From the NCBI GenBank assembly GCA_041402045.1, contig JAWKSZ010000004.1, positions 123,463 to 187,462 on the forward strand: 64,000 bases of DNA. The letters are read 5' to 3'. A model generated the notes under the pieces. The model was not told the DNA's origin and made no database searches. It saw only the letters and a program-made list of their open reading frames with translations. Made by a program: the position numbers and the translations under genes. Below, piece after piece: positions 23,581 through 31,494 of the stretch (position 1 is its first letter; every line of letters starts with the position of its first letter). The stretch is from JAGQRJ01 sp041402045 (GTDB lineage Bacteria; Planctomycetota; J058).

Positions 23581-23708
23581 TCTCCACGCCCCCGTCTATG
23601 GTAGCTATACGGATTCGTCATACCGACGCGTCCGTTTTCTTCGACACCGGCCCATGACGATACCGTCAACATGGCCAATACGCAAGTGCCCAACAAAGGG
23701 GGGACACG
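23581..23708. promoter_or_regulatory. Divergent control region between XRE repressor and ubiquitin-like operon
   Basis: AT-richer than its surroundings. TATGGT and TATACG lie at about 23599-23613 and could be -10 elements, and ACGGA...TCCGT forms a short inverted repeat around TTCGTCATACCGACGCG. A GGGGGGA precedes the ATG at 23709 by about seven bases. The repressor is expected to bind here; the operator itself cannot be defined from one sequence. Confidence 0.4.
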
Positions 23709-24719
23709 ATGAACGACACCGACCCGATCGACCTCGAGAAGTACGCCAAGGAGGGCAAGAAGCCCCCCAAGGCGAAGCGCTACCGCATCCGCATCGACAA
23801 GGAACACTACCTGGTCGACGTGCCCAGCATGACCGGCCGCGAGCTGCTGGAGCTCGCTGGGAAGACCCCCGTCGACCGCTACTCGATCAGCGAGAAGATC
23901 CACGGCGGGGCGCCGGTCAAGATCGGCCTCGACGACGTCGCCGACTTCACCAAGCCCGGCGTCGAGCGCTTCCGCACCCTGCCCCTGGACCAGACCGAGG
24001 GCGAGACCGACCAGGAACCGATCGACCTCGAGAAGTGCGCCAAGGCAGGCAAGAAGCCGCCCAAGGCGGAGCGCTACCGCATCCGCATCGACAAGGTGCA
24101 CTACGTGGTCGAGGTGCCCAGCATGACCGGCCGCGAGCTGCTGGAGCTGGCCGAGAAGACCCCGGTCGACCGCTACTCGATCAGCGAGAAGGTCCACGGC
24201 GGGGCACCCGTCAAGATCGGCCTCGACGACGTCGCCGACTTCACCAAGCCTGGCGTCGAGCGCTTCCGCACCCTGCCCCTCGACCAGACCGAGGGCGAGG
24301 CTGCGCTTCGCCGCGAGTTCATCCTCCCCCCGGAGGACGTGGCCACCCTCGAGCGGTTGGGGTACCCGTGGGAGACGATCCTGGTGGGCAAGGCCCAGTG
24401 GCTCTTGATCCACGACTACCCGATCCCGGCCGGCTACAAGCCGAGGGTCGCGAGCCTGGCGTTCAACCTCCCCACGCTCTACCCCGACGCGCAGATCGAC
24501 ATGGTCAACTTCAACCCGCCCCTGGCCCCCACCGGCAAGCAGACGATCCGGAAGCTCACTAACCGGGAGCTGGACGGGAAGACCTGGCAGCAGTGGAGCC
24601 GGCACCGCACGGGTGAGAACCCCTGGCGCCCCGGGATCGACGATCTGGAGGCGCACCTGGAGCTGGTCGACTACTGGCTCCGCCGCGAGCTCCCGGACGT
24701 CGGGGAGCAGGCGGCGTGA
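23709..24719 (+). CDS. Two ubiquitin-like domains fused to an E2-like domain
   Basis: 336 residues. Residues 5-102 and 103-200 are near-identical ubiquitin-like (multi-ubiquitin family) units, each with RYRIRIDK, VPSMTGRELLELA and ending VERFRTLPLDQTEGE; the DNA repeat offset is 294 nt, so the unit duplicated recently and in frame. Residues 201-336 match the prokaryotic E2 family E pattern (ILPPEDVATLERLGYPWETI; LAFNLPTLYPDAQIDMVNFN; NPWRPGIDDLEAHLELVDYW). The E2 part contains no Cys, unlike thioester-forming E2s, but this agrees with bacterial Bub pathways, whose enzymes are known to work through oxyesters. It is the first gene of a three-gene operon with E1-JAMM and DUF6527 genes. Confidence 0.85.
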   Translation: MNDTDPIDLEKYAKEGKKPPKAKRYRIRIDKEHYLVDVPSMTGRELLELAGKTPVDRYSISEKIHGGAPVKIGLDDVADFTKPGVERFRTLPLDQTEGETDQEPIDLEKCAKAGKKPPKAERYRIRIDKVHYVVEVPSMTGRELLELAEKTPVDRYSISEKVHGGAPVKIGLDDVADFTKPGVERFRTLPLDQTEGEAALRREFILPPEDVATLERLGYPWETILVGKAQWLLIHDYPIPAGYKPRVASLAFNLPTLYPDAQIDMVNFNPPLAPTGKQTIRKLTNRELDGKTWQQWSRHRTGENPWRPGIDDLEAHLELVDYWLRRELPDVGEQAA

Positions 24720-26074
24720 AGCTCCGGCTGACCGGGGCGCAGCACGCCGAGCTGCGCGCGCACCTGTTCCCCGGCGATGGCCTGGAGGCCGTGGCGTTCT
24801 GCCTCTGCGGCCGTCGAGGCGCGGAGGCTTTGGCCGTCCAGAAGGTGGTGCGGATCCCCTACGAGGTGTGTGACCGCCATGCCGACTGGATCACCTGGCG
24901 CACCGACGCCCTGATCCCCGTCCTGGACGAGGCCGCGGAGCAGGGCCTGGCCGTGGTCAAGGTCCACAGCCACCCCGGCGGCTACGACCGCTTCTCCTCC
25001 CAAGACAACCGCGCCGACAAGGAGCTGTTCGCCTCGGTCCACCAGTGGACCGACGGCGACCTCCCGCATGCGAGCGTGGTGATGCTCCCCGATGGCCGCC
25101 TCTTTGGCCGGTCGGTGGCCCACGACGGAGGGTTCTCGGACCTGACGCTGATCACCGTCGTCGGGGACGACCTCCTCTACTTCCCGTCCGTCCTCGGCGA
25201 GATCCCCGCCTACGCGATCCGGCACGGGCAGGCCTTCGGCGAGAAGACCACGGCCCTCATGGGCCAGCTCAGCGCCGCCGTGATCGGCTGCTCGGGCACC
25301 GGCGGGCCCAGCGTCGAGATGCTCGCGCGCCTCGGGTTCGCCCGGCTCGTGCTCGTGGACGACGACAAGGTCGAGGAGAAGAACCTGAACCGGATCCCCA
25401 ACACGACCACGGCGGACATCGGGAGGTTCAAGGTCGACGTGGCCGCGGATGCCGTCAACGGCATGGGCCTGGGGACGAACGTCGAGCCGCTCCGCCACAC
25501 CCTGCTCACGCCGGAGGCCGTCCGGGCCGTCGCGGGCTGCGACGTCGTCTTCGGGTGCATGGACGGCGCCGAGGGGCGGCACACCCTCAACCGGCTGGCG
25601 ACCTTCTACTGCCTGCCCTACTTCGACGTGGGCGTGCGCCTGATCGCCGACGGGCAGGGCGGGATCGAGCAGATCTGCGGCAGCGTCCACTACCTCCAGC
25701 CGGGCGGGAGCAGCTTGCTGTCGCGCGGCGCGATCACCCGCAAGCAGCTCGAGGCCGAGGGTATGCGCCGGACCGACCCCGAAGAGTACAAGCGCCTCCG
25801 CAAGGCGCGGTACATCGACGGCGTCAACGAGGACCGCCCCGCCGTGATCGCCGTCAACATGCACTATGCCAGCCTCGCCGTGCTCGAGTTCCTGGCCAGG
25901 GTCCACCCCTACCGGGACGACGAGAACGCGCTCTTCGATCGCTTCGGCAGCAGCCTCACCCAGTACAGGTTCGTGAACGACGAGCACCCGGAGCCCTGCC
26001 CCGCGTTGGCGCGCTTCGTGGGCAAGGGAGACGTCGTTCCGCTCCTGGGTCTGCCCAGCTTGAGCGAGGCATGA
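24716..26074 (+). CDS. JAMM protease fused to E1/ThiF-like activating enzyme
   Basis: 452 residues from a GTG overlapping the preceding stop. Residues 1-150 form a JAB/JAMM domain: Glu24, HSHPGG with His84 and His86, and SSQDNRAD with Asp97, the complete zinc and catalytic set. Residues 180-420 are a ThiF/E1 adenylation domain: GCSGTGG nucleotide loop (191-197), VLVDDDKVEEKNLNR, and DVVFGCMDGAEGRHTLNR. E1 would adenylate the Ubl C terminus and pass it to the E2-like domain of the previous gene; JAMM would process or remove it. Fusion of both in one chain is seen directly. Target proteins are unknown. Confidence 0.9.
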   Translation: MKLRLTGAQHAELRAHLFPGDGLEAVAFCLCGRRGAEALAVQKVVRIPYEVCDRHADWITWRTDALIPVLDEAAEQGLAVVKVHSHPGGYDRFSSQDNRADKELFASVHQWTDGDLPHASVVMLPDGRLFGRSVAHDGGFSDLTLITVVGDDLLYFPSVLGEIPAYAIRHGQAFGEKTTALMGQLSAAVIGCSGTGGPSVEMLARLGFARLVLVDDDKVEEKNLNRIPNTTTADIGRFKVDVAADAVNGMGLGTNVEPLRHTLLTPEAVRAVAGCDVVFGCMDGAEGRHTLNRLATFYCLPYFDVGVRLIADGQGGIEQICGSVHYLQPGGSSLLSRGAITRKQLEAEGMRRTDPEEYKRLRKARYIDGVNEDRPAVIAVNMHYASLAVLEFLARVHPYRDDENALFDRFGSSLTQYRFVNDEHPEPCPALARFVGKGDVVPLLGLPSLSEA

Positions 26075-26415
26075 GGTTCCTGCGTCGGCTCTGGGGCCGG
26101 CTACGCGACTGGTGGGCTGGGCGGATCCGCTACCGGGCGTCGCGCGTCACGGAGGTGCCGGACAGCCCGCGCCCGGGGCGTGTGTATCTCGAGGGTGAGC
26201 GCGGTGAGGTGTGGGTAGCCGCGCTGATCTGTCCGTGTGGGTGCGGCGAGCTGATCCAGCTCAACCTGCAGCCGGACCAGCGCCCGCGCTGGGGGGTCAC
26301 CGAGCACGCGGACGGGGCCGTCACGATCAACCCCTCGATTTGGCGCCACGTCGGCTGCAAGAGCCACTTCTTCCTCAGGACGGGCCTGGTGGCCTGGTGC
26401 GACAGCAGGCGGTGA
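26071..26415 (+). CDS. DUF6527 protein, serine protease-like (BubE-like)
   Basis: 114 residues from an ATG overlapping the E1 stop. The family pattern is clear: RVYLEGERGEVWVAALICPC, CGCGELIQLNL with a zinc-knuckle CPCGC (54-58), and INPSIWRHVGCKSHFFLRTG with Ser89, Cys96 and His99. DUF6527 proteins occur in bacterial ubiquitin-like (Bub) operons, where a novel serine protease family with a Ser-His dyad has been reported; Ser89 and His99 are the candidates here. It probably matures or removes the Ubl. N-terminal residues 1-24 are strongly basic and aromatic. Confidence 0.8.
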   Translation: MRFLRRLWGRLRDWWAGRIRYRASRVTEVPDSPRPGRVYLEGERGEVWVAALICPCGCGELIQLNLQPDQRPRWGVTEHADGAVTINPSIWRHVGCKSHFFLRTGLVAWCDSRR

Positions 26416-26428
26416 TCAACGTGGCGCA

Positions 26429-26455
26429 GTCCCCTGTGCGGGGAACCTGGGAGGC
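26429..26455 (+). promoter_or_regulatory. Shared phage start-site motif, copy 5 (tail operon)
   Basis: GTCCCC at 26429-26434 and 21 nt to the ATG at 26456; GGGAGGC adjoins the start. It restarts phage transcription directly after the ubiquitin-like cargo and precedes the collinear tail genes up to 35051. Confidence 0.55.
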
Positions 26456-26743
26456 ATGGACCACTCACCTCCTGGCCCTGTCCGCGCCGTCTCGCTCCGT
26501 GAGCTCTCCTTCGTCCGCGACGTCCTGATCCCCCGAGCCTGGGTCCAGGGCAGCGAGGTCGACGAGCTCCTCCGCCTGCGGGCCAAGATCGACGAGATCT
26601 TCTCGACGCTCCGGCAGCCAGTCCCCGAACCGCAGCCCCCCGGCGAGCCGACCCAGCAGGAAGCTGCGCCCTCCGAGCGAACGAAGAAGCCCCGGCACCC
26701 GAAGCGGCCGCGCAGGATCCCCGCTCCGCCCGACGGGAGCTGA
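26456..26743 (+). CDS. Small unrecognised protein at the start of the second tail unit
   Basis: 95 residues. N-terminal half is helical (VRAVSLRELSFVRDVLIPRA; EVDELLRLRAKIDEIFSTL) and the C-terminal 40 residues are Pro/Lys-rich and disordered. Its position, between tube-region and later tail genes, is that of tail-assembly chaperones, but no slippery site is seen and the assignment is only positional. It begins with the shared phage start-site motif. Confidence 0.5.
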   Translation: MDHSPPGPVRAVSLRELSFVRDVLIPRAWVQGSEVDELLRLRAKIDEIFSTLRQPVPEPQPPGEPTQQEAAPSERTKKPRHPKRPRRIPAPPDGS

Positions 26744-26746
26744 TCC

Positions 26747-28114
26747 GTGGCTGCACCGCCCCTGCAGCTGGAGATCCAGGGGGACCAGGGTCACTTCCGC
26801 TTCGACGTGCCAGGGCCGCTCGAGCCCCGGCTGGAGCCCGTGTGGAAGGAGGCCGCCAACCCGCCTCAGGTGGTCGAGATCCGCGAGGTGTGGGAGATCC
26901 CGGGCGCGCGGCTCGTCTCCTCCGACGGGAGCCCGGCGACGTTCTGGCGCGAGTGGAAGGCGTTCCTCGCTCGGCTGCGGGTCCGCGGGCGGGGCTTCCC
27001 GCTCTGGGTCCGCCTGATCCGCGACCCCGCGGGCGCGGCCCAAGTCGTCTGGACGCTCGGCCCGCCCGACTACGAGCACTTCAAGATCGAGGAGCTGTCG
27101 GCTGGCAGCGACGAGCTCGCACCCACGGCGACCTGGCGCGTGCTGGTCCCCGTGACCCTCGTCGTCTCGGCCGTTCAGCGCTTCGCCGACCCCAACGGGG
27201 TCGTCGGCTGGGACCAGGAGGTCAGCTCGTCCTTCGACCCGGGCGGGCTGCACGTCCTGGAGTGGCGCACGGCCCTCACCACCCGCGAGGGCGTCGACGC
27301 CGTGGACAAGGCGCGGCGCTTTGGGCGGATCGACATCACCCCATTCGGCGGCAGCTACTCCTACGCCACGAACGGCCCTGACGGCGTCGAGGTCGTCGCC
27401 ACCGACGCCGACGAGCAGAACCGCCGCACGCCCACCGCCTGCACCGTCGTCTCACGGATCAAGCAGTGGGGCGTCCACGTGGGGACCACCTCCCCCGGCA
27501 GCAGCCCCACTGAGGTCGGCTACTCGGTTCGCACACGGATCGAGAAGGACGAGCGCTCCACGACCTACCGCGCCTCGGCGCGCGGCCCGGGCGCGCTCTC
27601 CTGGGTCGAAGGGCGACGGCCTGGCGGGCCGATCGAGACGTCCGAGATCTTCCACGAGGAGGCGATCCGCTACGTCGAGGGGACCTGGGTCGTCAAGGAG
27701 CCGACCCCAGACGAGCCGGACAAGCCCGAGGGCGTCCGGTGGCAGATCCAGACCGAGATCTCGGGCGGTCACGTCGACTTCGATTTCGAGCCGGTGGTCG
27801 GCGGCTTCGAGCCGGTGCTGTTCGAGGGCGCGATCCTCCCTTGGCGGTTGAGCGTGGCGATCAAGGGCCGCAAGCGCGGCGGCGAGGGCAAGCCCGACGA
27901 GTTGAAGCTGCCAGGCGTCCTCCCGGCTCCTTGGCTCCTCGATCGGGACAGCTCCCGCGAGAAGGACCCCTTCGTGGCCGAGTTCGGGAGCGACGCCGAC
28001 TCCCACCTGTGGGCCCGCGAGGCGAGCCTCGTCTACTGGTCGGCCACCAAGCCTTCCGAGTCGCCTGCCAAGCAGCTCCGCGCTGCTCAGCCGGTCGTGA
28101 GCTACTACCTGTGA
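26747..28114 (+). CDS. Putative tail/baseplate protein
   Basis: 455 residues from a GTG three bases after the previous stop. Beta-rich protein with repeated strand-loop units (HFRFDVPGPLEPRLEPVWKE; VVWTLGPPDYEHFKIEELSA; TWRVLVPVTLVVSAVQRFAD), suggesting two related domains. N-terminal 250 residues resemble tail tube or initiator-type folds only in a general way. Coupled by GTGA to the next small gene. Virion function inferred from position. Confidence 0.5.
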   Translation: MAAPPLQLEIQGDQGHFRFDVPGPLEPRLEPVWKEAANPPQVVEIREVWEIPGARLVSSDGSPATFWREWKAFLARLRVRGRGFPLWVRLIRDPAGAAQVVWTLGPPDYEHFKIEELSAGSDELAPTATWRVLVPVTLVVSAVQRFADPNGVVGWDQEVSSSFDPGGLHVLEWRTALTTREGVDAVDKARRFGRIDITPFGGSYSYATNGPDGVEVVATDADEQNRRTPTACTVVSRIKQWGVHVGTTSPGSSPTEVGYSVRTRIEKDERSTTYRASARGPGALSWVEGRRPGGPIETSEIFHEEAIRYVEGTWVVKEPTPDEPDKPEGVRWQIQTEISGGHVDFDFEPVVGGFEPVLFEGAILPWRLSVAIKGRKRGGEGKPDELKLPGVLPAPWLLDRDSSREKDPFVAEFGSDADSHLWAREASLVYWSATKPSESPAKQLRAAQPVVSYYL

Positions 28115-28293
28115 CTGGGCCAGAGCCGGACGTCCGCGTGGTGGTTCTGGGGATCCGGCGTCAGGAGCAGCGGCTCCGGCGGCTGTTCCGCGAGCGGGCC
28201 AGGGCCGAGAAGCTCGCGCGCGAGGTGTTGAGGGACCTCGAGCGGGCGGACCGCGAACTGAAGCGCGTCGCGAGGAAGGTGCGGCGTGGCTAG
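28111..28293 (+). CDS. Small basic helical protein
   Basis: 60 residues from a GTG overlapping the previous stop; the 3' end overlaps the next gene by 8 nt. One strand (VRVVVLGIRRQEQR) is followed by a single Arg-rich helix (LAREVLRDLERADRELKRVA). Too small to classify; the tight overlaps on both sides argue that it is translated. Confidence 0.5.
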   Translation: MTGPEPDVRVVVLGIRRQEQRLRRLFRERARAEKLAREVLRDLERADRELKRVARKVRRG

Positions 28294-28945
28294 GGAGATC
28301 CTGCTCCGCTTCCGGACCAAGAACTACGAGCGGGCCAAGAAGGTCGCCGAGCGGATCGCAGAGCGCGCCAAGAAGACGCTCGACACCGCGAAGAACCTCG
28401 GCGGCGAGCTGAAGGAGAACCTCCAGCAGACCCAGAAGGCCGCCGAGCTGCGCAAGCGAGGCGCCGGCCTCGGCCGCCGGGGCGCCGCGGCGTCGAGCCG
28501 CGACCTCCAGGCAGGGCAGCGGAAGGGCTTCGGTGAGCTGCTCGGGTCGGTCGGTGAGGCGCGCGAGAAGGGCGAGTCCTTCGCCAACATCCTGTTCGGC
28601 GGCCAGGACATGACCCAGGCCCTGCCCTCGCTCATCAGCGGCGTGGGCCAGTTCATTCCGGGGCTCGGCCCCTTCATGACCCTCCTCGCCCCCCTCACCG
28701 AGAAGCTCCTCGGCTACCTGGAGGAGCGTCTGCAGCAGGAGCTCGCCAAGCAGGAGGCGCTGTTCACGGCGCGCCTGGAGGAGGAGCGCTTCCGCCGCGA
28801 CTACAGCCGCCGCCTGGAGGAAGACCCGCGCTTCGCCCGGGAGCAGGCCAAGGAAGCCTTGCAGCAGACCCTGCGGGAGGAGGCCGTGCTCGGGAAGCGG
28901 ATCCAGAAGACTACCGCCGACCTCCTCACCGACTTCGAGCTATGA
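28286..28945 (+). CDS. Helical tail protein, possible short tape-measure-like component
   Basis: 219 residues from a GTG. Residues 1-95 and 145-219 are long charged helices (KKVAERIAERAKKTLDTAKN; LEERLQQELAKQEALFTARL) that flank a hydrophobic, glycine-rich segment (LPSLISGVGQFIPGLGPFMT). This helix-hydrophobic-helix arrangement is typical of tape measure and membrane-penetrating tail proteins, although it is far shorter than a usual tape measure. It lies just before the large tail hub gene. Confidence 0.45.
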   Translation: MAREILLRFRTKNYERAKKVAERIAERAKKTLDTAKNLGGELKENLQQTQKAAELRKRGAGLGRRGAAASSRDLQAGQRKGFGELLGSVGEAREKGESFANILFGGQDMTQALPSLISGVGQFIPGLGPFMTLLAPLTEKLLGYLEERLQQELAKQEALFTARLEEERFRRDYSRRLEEDPRFAREQAKEALQQTLREEAVLGKRIQKTTADLLTDFEL

Positions 28946-31494
28946 GCGGGACGGTCGCGACCTACCAGGGCTTCCCCTGCCGAGACGTCCAGTTCCGCCG
29001 CACTCGCGGCTGGCGCGCAGACACGACCTCGGTGCTCCTGTTCGCGGCGGACTTCCCCCACGGTTTCCAGTTCGTGACCCCTTCGCCTGGCGACCTGAGT
29101 CGGCTGAGGATCCGCACCCAGGGCCAACCGGACCTGAGCGCGATCCGCGGCAACCAGCCGCGCCGCCCGCGCGCGCTGCCCAAACAGCGTCAGCTCGACT
29201 TCGCCGGCGACCTGGTCATGGCCGAGGTCGACCGAGAAGGCAACGATTACCTGGTCGTCGTAGACCCGCTGTTCTGTATCTCGCTCGAGACGGTCAAGCG
29301 AAACGCAGACGGCTCGATCGCGGTCGTCCGCGCCCGCCTCGTCGACGCCCGCTTCTTCTACGCGCACGGGTTCCTGCGGCGCTGGTCCTTCAATCGCACC
29401 GACGGGGAAGGCAACTACTCCAAGGACAGCGTGAAGGACGACGGCGCGCCGTTCTCCCTCGGCGAGATCGCCCAGGAGGCCGCTGGCAGCCTGTTCTTGA
29501 CCCCCAGCCTCTCGCGCTACCCGAAGGCCTGGGACGAGACCAAGCCGGAGACCGAGTTCACCCGCTTCTCCTCGTCGACCGCGGCCATGGTGCGGCTCAG
29601 CCAGGAGCACGGGACCGAGGAGCTGTGCCTGAACCTGGACGGCTCGGTCGCGCTTTGGGAGGCGGGTGAGGGCAAGATCGGCTACGCACCTGACGGCAAG
29701 GGCGCCGGCAACGAGCGCGACTTCCCCGGCGGCCTGCAGGTCTACCTCCAGGGCACGGGCCAGTCCCGAGGCGTCGAGGCGACCTACCCGCCGGACTTCG
29801 TCGTGGTCGTGGGCGGGCTCCGCGTGGCGACCATCCGCATGGACGAGCTCGACCCCGTGCTCGTGATCGACAACGAGCCGATCCCCCTTACTGAGGAGAC
29901 GATCAAGAAGCTCACCAAAGGCAAGTTCGGTCTCGCCTGGCTCAACAAGTTCGTCCTCGCGCCTCAGGCCTACCAGAACGACGTCGCCCTCGACCCGCGC
30001 GTCGTCCAGCTCCTGCGTGAGCAAGCCTACCGGCTGTGGCGGATCCCGAAGGTGGAGAAGGAGATCCCGCCACCCAAGGGTGGCGCCAAGGGCCAGCCCG
30101 AGCAGAGCTCATACCGTGACAAGGGCCCCAACGCCCACCTCCTCCCCTTGCGGGCTCGCGCCGAGACGGTGGCCGGCAAGCGGCTGCCCATTCGCGTCGA
30201 CACCTACCGCTTCGCCTCGGTCCACCGAGCCATGGCTCCCAGCCGCGAAATGCAGAAGATCGCGACGATCCAGAAGCAGCTCCGCGACCTCAAGCGACAG
30301 ATCCAGTCCCAGGCGCGACAGGCCGCCAAGCCCGACCCGTGGTTCACGACCGAGGTCTTCTACGGCTTCCAGGACAAGTACGTCAGCCCGCGCCTCCTCT
30401 ACGCCATCACCGGCGCCCAGACCCACGGCGTCTCCTACGAGCAGTTCCAGGGCATGGTCTCCCGCGCGCGCCTCCTGGACCGGATCTCGGAGGTCTCGCC
30501 GGGCCTCGCTGGCCAGTACGGCGGGCTCCTCGGCGAGCTGTTCGCCCTCGACCAGGAGCTGGGCGGGATCTCCAAGAGCCTGTTCGAGCTGGCCAAGGAG
30601 GCGGTCGAGTTCGAGAAGAAGGTCGCGGAGTCGCGCGACCTGTTCGAGACCCCCGACGAGGAGGCGCGCGACCGGGCGGACGAGCTCCGCGAGCGCGTGC
30701 AAGACGAGCTGCGCGCGATCGACCGCCAGCGCGAGGAGCAGAAGACCCGCGAGCGGACGGGCGCCCAGAAGCGGGTGAAGGAGCAGACCGCGGTCTTCGT
30801 GCGAAACCTCCCCCGGCGCCTCGACCCCGGCGCGCGGGTCTTCTCAGCCGAGCTGGGGATCGTGCGCACCAGCGACCTGTGCGGCCACGTCGCCGAGGAG
30901 GGGGTGCCCGTGGCTGAGGCCACCAGCTTCGTCCCCAAGTCGCCCCTGGTCTACTTCGGGGCCGTCCTCCGGCCCAAGGTCGACAAGGGCAGCGGCCGGC
31001 CCCTCACGGGCGGCAGCGCCGCCACGAAGAACGAAACCAAGATCCCAGCGGTCCTCTCGGACACCGAGAGCTACTACACCGCCTCCTTCAAGCGCAGCGC
31101 TCCGGGTCGCGCGGAGCAAATCGAGCTGAACGCCGTCCCGGCGGGCGAGGGTATCCCCGTCAGCAGGCCAGACCTCGTGGAGCTGGTCCCGCTGGAGGCC
31201 GAGAGCAACAAGGGCCAGCTCGACGACACCGCCCGCTCGGTCGCACTGGCCCTGTTCAAGAAGGCTGAGAAGGTCGAGGCCGCCAAGTACTCGATCGCCC
31301 GGCCCTGGCCGGTCAACTGCGACGGCGTGGTCTCGGGCGTCGAGATCGCCATGCGCTCCAACGGCAAGGGGTTCATCACGACGATCGTCACGGGCTCCGA
31401 GTCCGAGATCTTGCATCCACTCGGCCGGACCCGCCCTCGGGTCAAGCGCGGCGCGCCCTCCGACGCCGCCGCGCGCGAGGGGCTGCTGCCATGA
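28942..31494 (+). CDS. Large tail/baseplate hub-like protein
   Basis: 850 residues, start overlapping the previous stop. The N-terminal 400 residues are beta-rich (FLRRWSFNRTDGEGNYSKDS; GRIVF-like strands; VVVGGLRVATIRMDELDPVL) as in tail hub proteins. Residues about 430-610 are long helices with coiled-coil pattern (REMQKIATIQKQLRDLKRQI; DEEARDRADELRERVQDELR). The C-terminal part returns to strands and Gly-rich turns. Size and position between tape-measure-like and tail-tip genes suggest a baseplate hub or tail-tip scaffold. No lytic or peptidase motif was found. Confidence 0.5.
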   Translation: MSGTVATYQGFPCRDVQFRRTRGWRADTTSVLLFAADFPHGFQFVTPSPGDLSRLRIRTQGQPDLSAIRGNQPRRPRALPKQRQLDFAGDLVMAEVDREGNDYLVVVDPLFCISLETVKRNADGSIAVVRARLVDARFFYAHGFLRRWSFNRTDGEGNYSKDSVKDDGAPFSLGEIAQEAAGSLFLTPSLSRYPKAWDETKPETEFTRFSSSTAAMVRLSQEHGTEELCLNLDGSVALWEAGEGKIGYAPDGKGAGNERDFPGGLQVYLQGTGQSRGVEATYPPDFVVVVGGLRVATIRMDELDPVLVIDNEPIPLTEETIKKLTKGKFGLAWLNKFVLAPQAYQNDVALDPRVVQLLREQAYRLWRIPKVEKEIPPPKGGAKGQPEQSSYRDKGPNAHLLPLRARAETVAGKRLPIRVDTYRFASVHRAMAPSREMQKIATIQKQLRDLKRQIQSQARQAAKPDPWFTTEVFYGFQDKYVSPRLLYAITGAQTHGVSYEQFQGMVSRARLLDRISEVSPGLAGQYGGLLGELFALDQELGGISKSLFELAKEAVEFEKKVAESRDLFETPDEEARDRADELRERVQDELRAIDRQREEQKTRERTGAQKRVKEQTAVFVRNLPRRLDPGARVFSAELGIVRTSDLCGHVAEEGVPVAEATSFVPKSPLVYFGAVLRPKVDKGSGRPLTGGSAATKNETKIPAVLSDTESYYTASFKRSAPGRAEQIELNAVPAGEGIPVSRPDLVELVPLEAESNKGQLDDTARSVALALFKKAEKVEAAKYSIARPWPVNCDGVVSGVEIAMRSNGKGFITTIVTGSESEILHPLGRTRPRVKRGAPSDAAAREGLLP

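Noticed and set aside
23709..26415. CBASS operon with ubiquitin-like ancillary genes
   Set aside because: No nucleotide cyclase or CBASS effector gene is present; the DUF6527 gene fits Bub-type operons instead.
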